DNA of 64,000 nucleotides from Herbaspirillum rhizosphaerae_A. GTDB taxonomy: Bacteria > Pseudomonadota > Gammaproteobacteria > Burkholderiales > Burkholderiaceae_D. The stretch covers positions 1-64,000 of the forward strand of contig NZ_JAQQFR010000007.1 of assembly GCF_046025915.1 (NCBI RefSeq). The letters run 5' to 3'. This document shows positions 35,167-44,493 of the stretch, piece after piece. The position numbers were made by a program, and so were the translations under genes. The first letter of the stretch is position 1; every line of letters begins with the position of its first letter. A model generated the notes under the pieces. The model ran no database searches. It had not been told where the DNA came from and saw only the letters and a list, made by a program, of their open reading frames with translations.

Positions 35167-36453
35167 TTAGCGTTCGAAAGCGATGTGTCCGGCGACGATG
35201 GTTGCCTTGACCTGGCCGCTCAGTTCGTAACCGAGGAACGGCGTGTGCTTGCCTTGGCTGGCCAAGACTTTGGCTTCCACCGTCCAGCGTGTCTTGGGAT
35301 CGAAAATGCAGACGTCTGCAATGTCGCCAACCTTGAGTCCGCCCGCAGGCAAACCTGCCACGCGCGCGGCATCGGTGGTGACTTTGGCGACGGCCTTGCT
35401 CAGCACATCGGATTCCTTGACGCCGGCATCTTCCGCCCATTTCAAGGAAAGCGACAGCAGCAGTTCCAGACCGGTGGCGCCCGGCGAGGCTTCGCCGAAA
35501 GGCAGCAGTTTCTCGTCATCATCGACTGGCGTGTGGTCAGAACAAATTGCATCGATCGTGCCGTCCAGCAGCGCAGCGCGGATCGCATCGCGATCACGTT
35601 GCGAGCGGAATGGCGGATTGACGCGCGCGTTGGAGTCGAAGAAACCGATGTCCATATCCGACAAATGAATGTGATGCGCACCAACGTCGCAAGTCACCGG
35701 CAAGCCTTCGCGCTTGGCGGCACGCACCAGCTCCAGACCGGCGGCGGACGACATGCGGCACAGATGGACACGGGCGCGGGTCGAGCGCACCAGTTCGAAG
35801 ATGGTGTAGAGCGCGATCGTTTCGGACATCACCGGAACGCCGGACAAACCCAGGCGCGAGGCGGCAGGGCCGCTATGTGCGATGCCGTGACGGCCGAGGT
35901 GGGGATCCTGCGGGCGCAGCCAGACGGTGTAGTTAAAGGTCTTGGCGTATTGCAGCGAACTCAGCAATACCGTGGTGTCGAGAATAGGCTCATCGGCTTG
36001 CGAAAAACCGACGCAACCGGCTTCGGTCAGCTCGGCCATTTCGGTCAGGGCTTTGCCTTTCAGACCGACAGTCAGCGCGCCCAGCGGATAGACGTTCGCC
36101 TGGTTGAGCGACTTGGCGCGGTGCTTGAGCATTTCAACCAGGCCCGGCTCATCCAGCACGGGATCGGTGTCAGGCGGGCACAGCAGACTGGTGACGCCGC
36201 CTTGCATTGCCGCCTGCATTTCAGATTCCAGCGTGGCCTTGTATTCGTAACCCGGCTCGCGCAGGCGAGCGCTCAGATCAACCAGACCGGGGGCAACCGC
36301 CAAGCCGGTCGCATCGATGGTTTTATCGGCCGTGAAGTCGGCCGGCGCCTTGCCGATGCCGACCACTTTGCCGTCGGCGATGAACACGTCGTGCTGCGCG
36401 TCGATATTGTTGGCAGGGTCGACCAGTCGGCCGTTCTTGATGTGCAGTTTCAT
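35167..36453 (-). CDS. pyrC': dihydroorotase-like protein, probably catalytically inactive (PyrC')
   Basis: 428-aa amidohydrolase-fold protein of the type I dihydroorotase family. The first metal-binding motif, normally HxH in DxHxHLREPG, reads S61-A-R63 in DLSARLREPG, so two zinc ligands are missing. Later ligand regions (AHHIHL, SDHTP) remain. In pseudomonads such PyrC' proteins are non-catalytic partners needed to assemble active aspartate carbamoyltransferase, and the gene is next to pyrB here as well. A separate catalytic dihydroorotase would have to be encoded elsewhere. Located 80 bases after pyrB. Confidence 0.9.
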   Translation of the reverse strand: MKLHIKNGRLVDPANNIDAQHDVFIADGKVVGIGKAPADFTADKTIDATGLAVAPGLVDLSARLREPGYEYKATLESEMQAAMQGGVTSLLCPPDTDPVLDEPGLVEMLKHRAKSLNQANVYPLGALTVGLKGKALTEMAELTEAGCVGFSQADEPILDTTVLLSSLQYAKTFNYTVWLRPQDPHLGRHGIAHSGPAASRLGLSGVPVMSETIALYTIFELVRSTRARVHLCRMSSAAGLELVRAAKREGLPVTCDVGAHHIHLSDMDIGFFDSNARVNPPFRSQRDRDAIRAALLDGTIDAICSDHTPVDDDEKLLPFGEASPGATGLELLLSLSLKWAEDAGVKESDVLSKAVAKVTTDAARVAGLPAGGLKVGDIADVCIFDPKTRWTVEAKVLASQGKHTPFLGYELSGQVKATIVAGHIAFER

Positions 36454-36533
36454 GCGCTCTATTCCACTCTTGTCCGCGTTGAATCTATGTTGAATTCGTT
36501 GTTGCTTTGGTTGCTTGGGTTGCTTGAGATTGC

Positions 36534-37493
36534 TCAGTTACCTGCGACGATGCTCATCACCGCCATGCGCACCGCGATACCAAACGTCACTTGCGGCAGG
36601 ATCACCGCTTGCGGTCCGTCGGCCACTGCCGAGTCGATCTCGACGCCGCGGTTCATCGGGCCCGGGTGCATCACGATGGCGTCCGGCTTGGCCAGCGCCA
36701 GGCGTTCAGGCGTCAGGCCGTAGCTCTTGAAGAACTCCTGCGCTGACGGCAGCAAGGCGCCACTCATGCGCTCGTTCTGCAGACGGAGCATGATGATGAC
36801 GTCGACGTCCTTCAGGCCTTCTTCCATGTTGTGGAAGACGCGCACGCCCATTTGCTCCAGCCCGCTCGGCAGCAATGTGCTTGGGCCGATGGCACGCACT
36901 TCCGGCACACCCAGCGTGGTCAAGCCGTGGATATCCGAACGCGCCACGCGGCTGTGCAGAATGTCGCCGACAATCGCCACACGCAGGTTGGTGAAATCCT
37001 TCTTGTAGTGACGGATCGTGTACATGTCCAGCAAGCCCTGCGTCGGATGCGCATGGCGGCCGTCGCCGGCGTTGACCACGTGCACGTGCGATTGCCTGGT
37101 GTCGATCAGATGCTTGGCGATCAGATAGGGCGCACCCGATTGCGAATGGCGCACCACGAACATGTCGGCGTGCATCGCGGCCAGGTTGTCGATAGTGTCC
37201 AGCAACGACTCGCCCTTGCTGGCGCTGGAGGCGGAAATATTCAGGTTGATGACGTCGGCCGACAGACGCTTCGAGGCGATCTCGAAGGTGGTGCGGGTGC
37301 GCGTGGAGTTCTCGAAGAACAGGTTGAACACGCTCTTGCCGCGCATCAGCGGCACCTTCTTCACTTCGCGATCGCCAATGCTGACGAAGGACGACGCGGT
37401 GTCGAGGATGTTGGTGATGATTGCTTTGGGCAGACCTTCGATGGTCAGTAGATGTTGCAGTTCGCCGTTCTTGTTCAGTTGTGGATTAAGCAT
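36534..37493 (-). CDS. pyrB: aspartate carbamoyltransferase catalytic subunit
   Basis: 319-aa enzyme joining carbamoyl phosphate and aspartate at the start of pyrimidine synthesis. FENSTRTRTTF is the carbamoyl-phosphate loop, HPTQGLLD and HPGPMNRG are the other substrate-binding blocks. Its ATG lies inside the end of pyrR (8-base overlap), which suggests coupled translation. No pyrI is present, as expected when a PyrC' partner is used. Confidence 0.97.
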   Translation of the reverse strand: MLNPQLNKNGELQHLLTIEGLPKAIITNILDTASSFVSIGDREVKKVPLMRGKSVFNLFFENSTRTRTTFEIASKRLSADVINLNISASSASKGESLLDTIDNLAAMHADMFVVRHSQSGAPYLIAKHLIDTRQSHVHVVNAGDGRHAHPTQGLLDMYTIRHYKKDFTNLRVAIVGDILHSRVARSDIHGLTTLGVPEVRAIGPSTLLPSGLEQMGVRVFHNMEEGLKDVDVIIMLRLQNERMSGALLPSAQEFFKSYGLTPERLALAKPDAIVMHPGPMNRGVEIDSAVADGPQAVILPQVTFGIAVRMAVMSIVAGN

Positions 37494-38007
37494 GGACCAC
37501 CGTCAGGGAAAATCGGCCGTCGTCGGCGCGTTGCAGTTGCAGGGATTGGTTGTCGGCGAGCACAATCGTCTCGGCCAGGAAGTCAGCGGCGATCGGCAGC
37601 TCGCGGCCGCCGCGGTCAACCAGCGACGCCAGCAGGATGCGCGCCGGGCGGCCGTAGTCGAACAGTTCGTTGATCGCGGCGCGCGTGGTGCGGCCGGTGT
37701 AGAGCACGTCGTCGACCAGCACGATGGTCGCGCCTTCGACGTCAAAACCAATCTGGCTCGGCTTGACGTCAGGGCGCAGGCCCTTCTCGGCGAAGTCGTC
37801 GCGATAGAAGGAGACGTCGATGAAGCCAAGCCGGTCGTTCAGTTGCAGCTCGGCAGCCAGACGTTCTGCCAGCCAGGCACCGCCGGAGTGGATGCCGACG
37901 ATGGCGGCGTGTTCGACGCCTTGCAAACCGGCTTTTACTTGCTGCACCAGCTTGGCATACAGCGCTTCGGCGTCCAGCGACGGTAAGGAAGTGTTAGTTG
38001 TGCTCAT
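37486..38007 (-). CDS. pyrR: PyrR-type uracil phosphoribosyltransferase/pyrimidine regulator
   Basis: 173-aa type I phosphoribosyltransferase with the PRPP-binding loop VLVDDVLYTGRTTRAA and the FYRDD segment typical of PyrR. In Gram-positives PyrR attenuates pyr operons by binding RNA; in this group it mainly acts as an accessory UPRTase, and regulation is unproven. The start is ATG 38007, overlapping the end of ruvX by 14 bases; a TTG four codons earlier is less likely. Confidence 0.93.
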   Translation of the reverse strand: MSTTNTSLPSLDAEALYAKLVQQVKAGLQGVEHAAIVGIHSGGAWLAERLAAELQLNDRLGFIDVSFYRDDFAEKGLRPDVKPSQIGFDVEGATIVLVDDVLYTGRTTRAAINELFDYGRPARILLASLVDRGGRELPIAADFLAETIVLADNQSLQLQRADDGRFSLTVVHA

Positions 38008-38386
38008 GGGAGTCGTCAAAATATTGCTGCAAGATAATGGCGGCGGCCTCGGCGTCGATATGCTCGCCGCGGCGTTGTTCGATCACGGCTGAAGAATAGC
38101 GCTCGTCCACCAGTACCGTCTCGACGCCGAAACGGCCGTGCAACTGGTTGGCGAAGCGGCGGCAGCGTACGGTCATTTCGTGCTCGGCGCCGTCCGGATG
38201 GCTGGGCAGACCGACGATGCAGCGCGTCGGCGCCCACTCCGCGATCAGCTTGCCGAGTTCGGCAAACTTTCCGTCGTTGGTTGCCGCGCTGATGATGGTT
38301 AAAGGCTGAGCTTGTTTGATCAGGGTATTGCCGATTGCCACGCCGATGCGCTTTAAGCCGAAGTCGAAGGCCAGGAGCGTTTCCAC
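37994..38386 (-). CDS. ruvX: RuvX/YqgF-family RNase H-fold nuclease
   Basis: 130-aa protein with LAFDFGLKRIGVAIGN at the N-terminus (catalytic Asp), IVGLPSHPDG in the middle and VDERYSSAV near the end. YqgF proteins process 16S rRNA 5' ends and have been called putative Holliday-junction resolvases. Translation starts at GTG 38386 after an AGGA site, 10 bases downstream of the yqgE stop. The yqgE-ruvX-pyr gene order is common in beta- and gammaproteobacteria. Confidence 0.93.
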   Translation of the reverse strand: METLLAFDFGLKRIGVAIGNTLIKQAQPLTIISAATNDGKFAELGKLIAEWAPTRCIVGLPSHPDGAEHEMTVRCRRFANQLHGRFGVETVLVDERYSSAVIEQRRGEHIDAEAAAIILQQYFDDSHEHN

Positions 38387-38396
38387 GGAGTCCTGC

Positions 38397-39086
38397 TCAG
38401 GCCCGGCCGAAATCGCCGCTGAGCATGACTGGGTCGATGCCCAGCAAGGCCAGCGCTGCAGTGAAGCGTTGCTCCACCGGCAAGTCGAAAATGATGGATG
38501 GATCGGCTTTGACAGTCAGCCAGCCATTGCGGCCGAGTTCTTCCTCCAACTGACCGGCACTCCAGCCCGAGCAACCCAGGCTGACCAGCACCTGTTGCGG
38601 CCCGTCGCCGTGAGCGACTGCTTCCAATACGTCTTTGGAAGTGGTCAGGGAAATGCCTTCGGTCACCTGCAAGGTAGACGAAAACTGGCTCATCGCCGTA
38701 TGCAGCACGAAACCGCGCTCGACCTGCACCGGACCGCCGAACATCACCGGGCTGCGATACAGCTCAGGCACGGCATCAGGCGAATCGTGAATGATTTCAA
38801 GCTTGAGATTGATGCGATCGAACAAGACATCCATGGTCATGTCGGTCGGCTTGTTGATGACGACGCCGAGCGCGCCGTTCTGATTGTGCTCGCACAGATA
38901 TACCACGGTGCCGCCGAAAATCGGATCCAGCATCGAGGGCATTGCTATCAGGAAATGATTGGTCAGGTCGAACTCGGGAGCCAGTTTGGCGGCCTTGTCG
39001 GAGCTTGCAGCAAAATCGGAGGTTTCCGTCGCGTCGAAGGCTGCGTCGGAGGTGTCGGCGGAGAAGGCTTTACGTCGCTTGATCAT
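38397..39086 (-). CDS. yqgE: YqgE/AlgH family protein
   Basis: 229-aa protein of the DUF179 family, function unproven. Family blocks include NHFLIAMPSM, FGGTVVYLCEHN, GALGVVINKP, MFGGPVQVERGFVLH and LGCSGWSAGQLEEE. It is about 30-40 residues longer than usual at the N-terminus, a basic then acidic/Ser-rich segment. The start used is ATG 39086 (MIKRRK); ATG 39095, three codons earlier, is equally possible, as neither has a strong ribosome-binding site. Confidence 0.88.
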   Translation of the reverse strand: MIKRRKAFSADTSDAAFDATETSDFAASSDKAAKLAPEFDLTNHFLIAMPSMLDPIFGGTVVYLCEHNQNGALGVVINKPTDMTMDVLFDRINLKLEIIHDSPDAVPELYRSPVMFGGPVQVERGFVLHTAMSQFSSTLQVTEGISLTTSKDVLEAVAHGDGPQQVLVSLGCSGWSAGQLEEELGRNGWLTVKADPSIIFDLPVEQRFTAALALLGIDPVMLSGDFGRA

Positions 39087-39174
39087 GCCCGCCATTTTAG
39101 CAGTTTTACGGCAAATCCCCCAGCCCGGCGGCGAGCACCTGCTGCTTTGCGCCCGCCGACCGGCGTGGATCGCC

Positions 39175-40599
39175 CTAGGCTGCCAACAAACGCCGTGTCG
39201 CTTCCCTTGCCTCCCGCCCCAATGCCACCAGATCGACACCGAGAATATTGTCATCCTCGACCACCGCCTTGCCGGCCACATACAAGGCCTTCAAATACGG
39301 CCGTCCGCCACCGACCACCGGCCCCAGCGCTGGGTCGTGCAGGCCGAAGTAACGCGGATCGTCCAGGCGGTACAGCGCAATGTCGGCCTGTTGTCCGACT
39401 TGCAAGCCATCAAGGCCTCCCAGCCCTAGCACTTTGGCGCCGCCGGTCGTGCCCCAGCGCACCACGTCTTCCACCGTCGCGGCATCGGCACCGCCTTCAA
39501 AACTGCCGCCGGCGTAGGACGGCGTCGCTTCCTGGCCACGCCGCGCGCGCTGCATCAGCCAGGCAGCGTGGGTTTCCGACACCATGTCGGCGGCTTCGTT
39601 GGACGCAGCGCCGTCGACACCGATGGAAATCGGCACGCCCGCCTCTTCCAGCTGGCGGATCGGCGCAATGCCGCTGCCGAGCCGGCCGTTGCTTTGCGGA
39701 CAATGCGAAATGCCGGTGCCGGTCTTGCCGAGCAAGGCGATTTCAGAGGGATCGAGTTTGACCAGGTGGGCGAACCAGACATCGTTACCAAGCCAGTCGC
39801 AGCGCTCGGCGAATTCCACCGGCGTGCAGTGGTGCTTGCCCTGCGCGGTTTCCTGATAGCCGACGGTTTCGGACAAATGGCTGTGCAAGCGCACGCCGGC
39901 ACGGCGCGCAAAACCGGCCATGGTGCGCAACTCTTCCGGCGTGGCCGAATACAGCGGTGTGGTCGGCGCCATCACGATGCGGCGCATCGCAGTTGGCGAC
40001 GAGTCGTGATAACGCTGGATCAGGCGCTCCATGTCGGTGAGATAGCCGTCCAGCGTTTCCGGCCGCAACGCGGTCGGCAATTCGGCTTCCAGCTGACGCG
40101 TCTGCGTCGCGCCGCCGCGGCACAGCACGAAGCGCAGGCCGAGCGCTTCGGCTTCTTCGAACAAAATCGCCGAAGTGTCATAAGGCATGCCGGGATAGTA
40201 CAAGTAGTTGTGATCGGCCACCGTGCCGCAGCCGGAACGCATCAGCTCCACCAGGCCGATACGCGCGGCCAGGCGAAACAGCTTCTCGTCGAATTTGGCG
40301 CGATAGCGATAAGGCGTCGCCGCCAGCCACGGCGTGAGCGAGGCATTGATACCTTCGGGATCGCCCTTGAGCATGGACTGAAACAGATGGTGATGCGTGT
40401 TCACCCACGACGGGTAGGCGATGCAATCGGTGGCGTCGACAATCGTCTCGCCCGGCAAGGGTGACAGCTTGCCGATGGCGCCAATGACGCCGTCAATCAC
40501 ACGGATGTCCGGCCCGGCATGACGCGCCGCCGCGCCGGGCAAGCCGGTCATGATGGCATCGATGTTGCTGATCAAAAAAGAAGTCGTCATTGTCTGCAT
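39175..40599 (-). CDS. amidohydrolase of the 8-oxoguanine/isoxanthopterin deaminase type
   Basis: 474-aa amidohydrolase-superfamily enzyme. Metal ligands are H69-x-H71 in NTHHHLFQS, the histidine in HSHLSETVGYQE, and the aspartate in GVDGAAS. The combination of THHHLFQSMLKG and ASLTPWL resembles deaminases of oxidised purines and pterins rather than AtzA-type chlorohydrolases. It would act in the cytoplasm. It lies 6 bases after an ABC permease gene and ends the importer/oxygenase operon, so its substrate is probably made or imported by that operon. Precise substrate uncertain. Confidence 0.75.
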   Translation of the reverse strand: MQTMTTSFLISNIDAIMTGLPGAAARHAGPDIRVIDGVIGAIGKLSPLPGETIVDATDCIAYPSWVNTHHHLFQSMLKGDPEGINASLTPWLAATPYRYRAKFDEKLFRLAARIGLVELMRSGCGTVADHNYLYYPGMPYDTSAILFEEAEALGLRFVLCRGGATQTRQLEAELPTALRPETLDGYLTDMERLIQRYHDSSPTAMRRIVMAPTTPLYSATPEELRTMAGFARRAGVRLHSHLSETVGYQETAQGKHHCTPVEFAERCDWLGNDVWFAHLVKLDPSEIALLGKTGTGISHCPQSNGRLGSGIAPIRQLEEAGVPISIGVDGAASNEAADMVSETHAAWLMQRARRGQEATPSYAGGSFEGGADAATVEDVVRWGTTGGAKVLGLGGLDGLQVGQQADIALYRLDDPRYFGLHDPALGPVVGGGRPYLKALYVAGKAVVEDDNILGVDLVALGREAREATRRLLAA

Positions 40600-40605
40600 T
40601 GTCGT

Positions 40606-41397
40606 TTAACCCATTTCACTTTCATGCCATCCGGCCAGCGCCACGCGCGACAAGGCCATCATGGCGAGGAACAATACGATCCCGGTCACGGTAATCAAAA
40701 ACAGTGCCGCAAACAAGCGCGGAATATTCAGTTGAAAACCCGCCTGCAAGATCTGATACGCCAATCCCGAGCCTGTACCGCCGGTGCCGGCGACAAACTC
40801 CGCCACCACCGCGCCGATCAGGGCCAGCCCACTGGAAATCCGCAAGCCGCCAAAGAAGTACGGCAAGGCGCTGGGAATGCGCAAGCGACGCAAGGTCTGC
40901 CAGCGCGAGGCCTTGTTCAGTTTGAACAGATTCAGCAAACCCGGATTGACGCTGCGCAGTCCCAGCGTGGTATTCGAGATGATGGGAAACAGCGCCATGA
41001 TGGTCGCGCAGATCACCAGCGCAAAGGTCGGCTCCTTGACCCAGATGATGATCAACGGTGCGATAGCGACAATCGGCGTCACCTGCAGAATGATCGCGTA
41101 CGGGAAGAAGCTGACTTCGATGAAGCGGCTTTGCACGAACACGAACGCGATCGCCACACCCAGCAGCACCGACAGCACGAAGGCCATGAAGGTGATCTTC
41201 AGCGTCACCAGCAGCGAATCGGACAGCAAGCCCCAATCCGCCACCAGCGTCTTGGCAATCACCAACGGTGTCGGCACCAGATAGACCGGCACTTCCAGCG
41301 CTACGCAGATCAGTTGCCAGGCCAGCAGCAACACCACGCCGATCATCAAGGGCGCGGCAACGCGCAAAAATTTCGGATTAGTGATGAGCGGCGTCAT
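40606..41397 (-). CDS. ABC importer permease, NitT/TauT class
   Basis: 263-aa inner-membrane protein with six or so helices and the EAA-like loop LFKLNKASRWQTLRRLRIPSA seen across the SsuC/TauC/ThiX/RibX group. It pairs with the ATPase encoded upstream (genes overlap by 20 bases) and the NMT1-type binding protein at 44612-45598. Members of this class import sulfonates, nitrate, pyrimidine precursors or aromatic compounds; the substrate here is inferred to be the compound degraded by the operon's oxygenases. Confidence 0.88.
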   Translation of the reverse strand: MTPLITNPKFLRVAAPLMIGVVLLLAWQLICVALEVPVYLVPTPLVIAKTLVADWGLLSDSLLVTLKITFMAFVLSVLLGVAIAFVFVQSRFIEVSFFPYAIILQVTPIVAIAPLIIIWVKEPTFALVICATIMALFPIISNTTLGLRSVNPGLLNLFKLNKASRWQTLRRLRIPSALPYFFGGLRISSGLALIGAVVAEFVAGTGGTGSGLAYQILQAGFQLNIPRLFAALFLITVTGIVLFLAMMALSRVALAGWHESEMG

Positions 41398-42283
41398 GGG
41401 CCCCTCCTTCTTGGTTTTCTTGATTGGCCAGCGTCAGGTAATCGGACAGGATCTTGCAATAGCCCATGAATTCAGGCGAGATGCGGAAAGCGTCGTCGCG
41501 CATGCCGCCGGCTCCCGGCGCCTCGATCGGCACGTCCGCAATCACGCGTCCCGGCCGCGCCGCCATCACCACCACGCGGCTCGACAGATATACCGCTTCG
41601 TAAATGCTGTGCGTGACGAACACCACGGTCAGGTCTTGCTGGCTCCAGATCTTGCGCAGATCGGCATCGAGCTTGTTGCGTGTGAACTCGTCGAGTGCGC
41701 CGAAAGGTTCATCCATCAGCAACAGATTTGGCCGCGTCGCCAGCGCACGCGCTATCGAGGCACGCATCTGCATGCCACCCGACAGTTCACGCGGATAGGC
41801 ATCCTCAAAGCGATCCAGTCCCACAAGCTTGAGCGCATCGCGCACGCGCACGTCGCTTTCGGTACGCGGCATGTGCTTGAGCTCAAGCGGCAGACGTACG
41901 TTTTGCACCACCGATGCCCAAGGCATCAGCGTCGCTTCCTGAAACACCATCGCCAGCGTCCGATCCGGGGTACCCACCGTCGCCAGGTTCTTGCCCCACC
42001 AGCGGATATGACCGTGCGACGGCTCCTCCAGCCCGGCGAACATTTTCAGCAGCGTGCTCTTGCCGCAGCCGGACGGCCCGAGCAGCGAGACGAACTCGCC
42101 GCGCTTGATGTCCAGCCTGACCTCGTCCAGTGCGCGCGTGCCGTTGCGGTAAGTCTTTTCGACACGGTTCGCGCTCAGCACGGTGTTCGACAGATCAGCT
42201 GCATCGGCGCCATATTCACCGGAACCCGGCAGCGGCATCGTCATGTCATCTCTTTTCATCATCGCCTCTTGCATCGCATTCAT
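41378..42283 (-). CDS. ABC importer ATP-binding protein, NitT/TauT class
   Basis: 301-aa ATPase with Walker A GPSGCGKSTLL, Q-loop FQEATLMPW, signature LSGGMQMR, Walker B LLMDEPFGALD and switch histidine in VTHSIYEA. It is about 40 residues longer than SsuB/TauB, mostly at the N-terminus, where several ATG codons (starting 42283) make the exact start uncertain. It energises the permease encoded directly downstream. Confidence 0.9.
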   Translation of the reverse strand: MNAMQEAMMKRDDMTMPLPGSGEYGADAADLSNTVLSANRVEKTYRNGTRALDEVRLDIKRGEFVSLLGPSGCGKSTLLKMFAGLEEPSHGHIRWWGKNLATVGTPDRTLAMVFQEATLMPWASVVQNVRLPLELKHMPRTESDVRVRDALKLVGLDRFEDAYPRELSGGMQMRASIARALATRPNLLLMDEPFGALDEFTRNKLDADLRKIWSQQDLTVVFVTHSIYEAVYLSSRVVVMAARPGRVIADVPIEAPGAGGMRDDAFRISPEFMGYCKILSDYLTLANQENQEGGAHDAAHH

Positions 42284-42310
42284 GGTTGCCTCGCTTCATG
42301 TGACCCACCG

Positions 42311-43342
42311 TTACACCTGGTTGTCGCTGCCGAACACTTCCGTCTCGCCATGCTCTTCCAGCAATTGCAGAAGAGCGCGGCGCATGATCAGTCCAGGCCG
42401 GTCGGACGCCATGTGAAATTCCTGTTTGCGGCGCGTATCGATGCAGGCATCGGGATCGGTGGCTTCGAGGATTTCGCGATCCTCGTCCAGAATCGGCTTG
42501 TCCCAGGCGATCAGCTCCGCCTCCGGGCAATCCTCTTCGGTGTCGTTGCGGTACAGCCATTGCGCCAGCATGATGGTGCTGTCGTCGATCGGCGTGGCGC
42601 AGTTGTAGATGATGTGATGCCGTCCGGATACCGGGTACTGGCAACCGAAACGGCGCACGAAAGGCAAATACCAGCGGTTGAACATGTGACGCATGGTGAC
42701 GTCGTCGGTGGTGCCGGTGACGCGATAGCTGGCCGGGATATTCTTGATCGGCACCAGCGTCTCCGCCTCGAAGCCGTAGTCGGTTTCGGTGATCTCGTAC
42801 TTCTCAGGCTTGGGCTGATCGTACAGACCGAACGTGGCGCGATGCACGTAGCTGAAGTGAGAATTGTCGAAAGAGTTTTCCATCATGCGCAGCGGGCTGG
42901 TTTCCCAACGCTGATAGAACTGGAAGATGCGGCGATAGCCCGGCTGGCTCTCTTCCGGAAAATCAGGAATCGGACGCAACGGATCTTCCAGCGCCACCCA
43001 GACGTAGCCGTAGCGTTCCTGGCAATGATATGGCTTGACCTTGGCGCCGGCCGGAATCGCGCCGTCCGGATTTTGCGGAATGCGCACGCAAGCGCCGGAG
43101 CAGTCATACGTCCAGCCGTGATAACCGCAGACGATGTTGCCCTTCTCCACAAAGCCCTTCGACAGTTGCGCAGTGCGATGGCAGCAGCGGTCCTGCAAGG
43201 CAGCCGGCGAGCCGTCTTCCTTGAGCCAGAGAACAATCTTCTCACCCAGCAAAGTAAATGGCTTAGGGCCGTCCTTGAGCATGGAAACAGGCATCAGGGC
43301 GTACCAGAAGCGGCGCAGGACTTTTTGTTTCGTAACCAGCAT
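42311..43342 (-). CDS. Rieske non-heme iron oxygenase, alpha-type single subunit
   Basis: 343-aa ring-hydroxylating or demethylating oxygenase. The [2Fe-2S] Rieske ligands are C53-x-H55 and C72-x2-H75. The mononuclear iron ligands fit D159-x2-H162-x4-H167 in FDNSHFSYVH. The start is ATG 43342, set by a strong AAGGAGT ribosome-binding site; codons upstream are not needed. The size and layout resemble VanA/caffeine N-demethylase-type enzymes, which need a separate reductase; none is encoded nearby. It sits 27 bases before the ABC ATPase gene. Confidence 0.88.
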   Translation of the reverse strand: MLVTKQKVLRRFWYALMPVSMLKDGPKPFTLLGEKIVLWLKEDGSPAALQDRCCHRTAQLSKGFVEKGNIVCGYHGWTYDCSGACVRIPQNPDGAIPAGAKVKPYHCQERYGYVWVALEDPLRPIPDFPEESQPGYRRIFQFYQRWETSPLRMMENSFDNSHFSYVHRATFGLYDQPKPEKYEITETDYGFEAETLVPIKNIPASYRVTGTTDDVTMRHMFNRWYLPFVRRFGCQYPVSGRHHIIYNCATPIDDSTIMLAQWLYRNDTEEDCPEAELIAWDKPILDEDREILEATDPDACIDTRRKQEFHMASDRPGLIMRRALLQLLEEHGETEVFGSDNQV

Positions 43343-43451
43343 GGTGCAAACTCCTTTAAAACCGGCCATGTCGTTCTGCGCTTGCAGGGACAAGGCCAAG
43401 CGGCCGGCGCGCCATCATGGTCGCCTTCGCCGCAAATTCGATCTGATCAAA

Positions 43452-44447
43452 CTACGATGTCGCAGCCAGTACGCTGGCGGCGCCAAAGGTTTCTCGTACT
43501 TTTTGTGCGAGGTAATCACCGATGGTGCACGGCGCATAGCGCGCCGGATGTTCATCGGAACAGCATGACGGCAGGCACGACACCGTGACCGCATGGTCGC
43601 CATCCATGAAGAACGGCAGCGAATAACGCGGCACCGGATTGTCGTTGCGCACGCGGTGCGCGTTGCTGTGATAAACGTCGTTGCTCCAGCGCTGCAGCAG
43701 GTCACCGATATTGACCACGAAACTGCCATGGATCGGCGTCGCGCGTACCCAATCGCCATCGGCGTTACGCACTTCCAGACCGCCGATGTCGTCTTGTGCG
43801 AGGATGGTGACCAGCCCCCAGTCGGTATGGGCGCCGGCGCCGATCTGGTTGTGCTGGGCGTCGGCAGGCTGTGGCGGGTAATGCAGCATGCGCTGCGTGG
43901 CGATCGGTGTGCCGAGTGCGAAATAAAAGAAGTCTTCAGGCAATTGTAGCGACAGCGCAATAATTGCCAGCAGCCGCTGCGACAACCTGCTCATGGCGGC
44001 GTGATATTGCTGTGCATGCGTGCGCATGCCGGGCAACTCTTGCGGCCAGAGGTTGTGACCGTAGCGCAGTACGCCTTGCTGCACATAAGGATGATCGAGC
44101 GGCAGATCGGTACCGAACTGGAAGCCCTCTTTGAGATCGGTCGGACCATCATCCAGCGCCTGCGTGCCGATACGCTCATAGCCGAAACCAGCGGGCGACA
44201 GCGCCATGTCGACCCCGCGCTTCACCGCATCGGGAGCAGCAAAGAAACGGCGCGCCCAGTCGAATTGCCCATCAACCAGACTTTGCGGTACGCCGTGATT
44301 GATGAGATAAAAGAAGCCGACGTCGCGCGCGATCTTGTGGATCTCCCAGGCGACGGCTTCACGCTTGCCGAGGTCCTGGGAAAACGCATCGGCGAAATCA
44401 ATGACCGGCAGGCGCTGCGCAGTCTTGGGTGGTGTGTAGAGAATCAT
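43452..44447 (-). CDS. isopenicillin N synthase-like Fe(II)/2-oxoglutarate oxygenase
   Basis: 331-aa double-stranded beta-helix oxygenase. Iron ligands are H207-x-D209 in GAHTDWG and H264 in SNAHRV; R274-x-S276 in RYSLPFF binds 2-oxoglutarate. The N-terminal DIOX_N part has VIDF and FFYLINHGV. Relatives in bacteria hydroxylate or ring-modify small acids and heterocycles. Lying between a Rieske oxygenase and an ABC binding protein, it probably performs one oxidative step on the imported compound. Substrate unknown. Confidence 0.87.
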   Translation of the reverse strand: MILYTPPKTAQRLPVIDFADAFSQDLGKREAVAWEIHKIARDVGFFYLINHGVPQSLVDGQFDWARRFFAAPDAVKRGVDMALSPAGFGYERIGTQALDDGPTDLKEGFQFGTDLPLDHPYVQQGVLRYGHNLWPQELPGMRTHAQQYHAAMSRLSQRLLAIIALSLQLPEDFFYFALGTPIATQRMLHYPPQPADAQHNQIGAGAHTDWGLVTILAQDDIGGLEVRNADGDWVRATPIHGSFVVNIGDLLQRWSNDVYHSNAHRVRNDNPVPRYSLPFFMDGDHAVTVSCLPSCCSDEHPARYAPCTIGDYLAQKVRETFGAASVLAATS

Positions 44448-44493
44448 GGCGTCCTCACGCTGTCAGTTCTGTCTATGCTCACAACATCAACAC

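Noticed and set aside
34340..35440. Longer version of the plsC-type gene starting at 35440
   Set aside because: The extra N-terminal 97 residues are Arg/His-rich out-of-frame translation of pyrC'; the real start is MLPFRILRLV at 35149.
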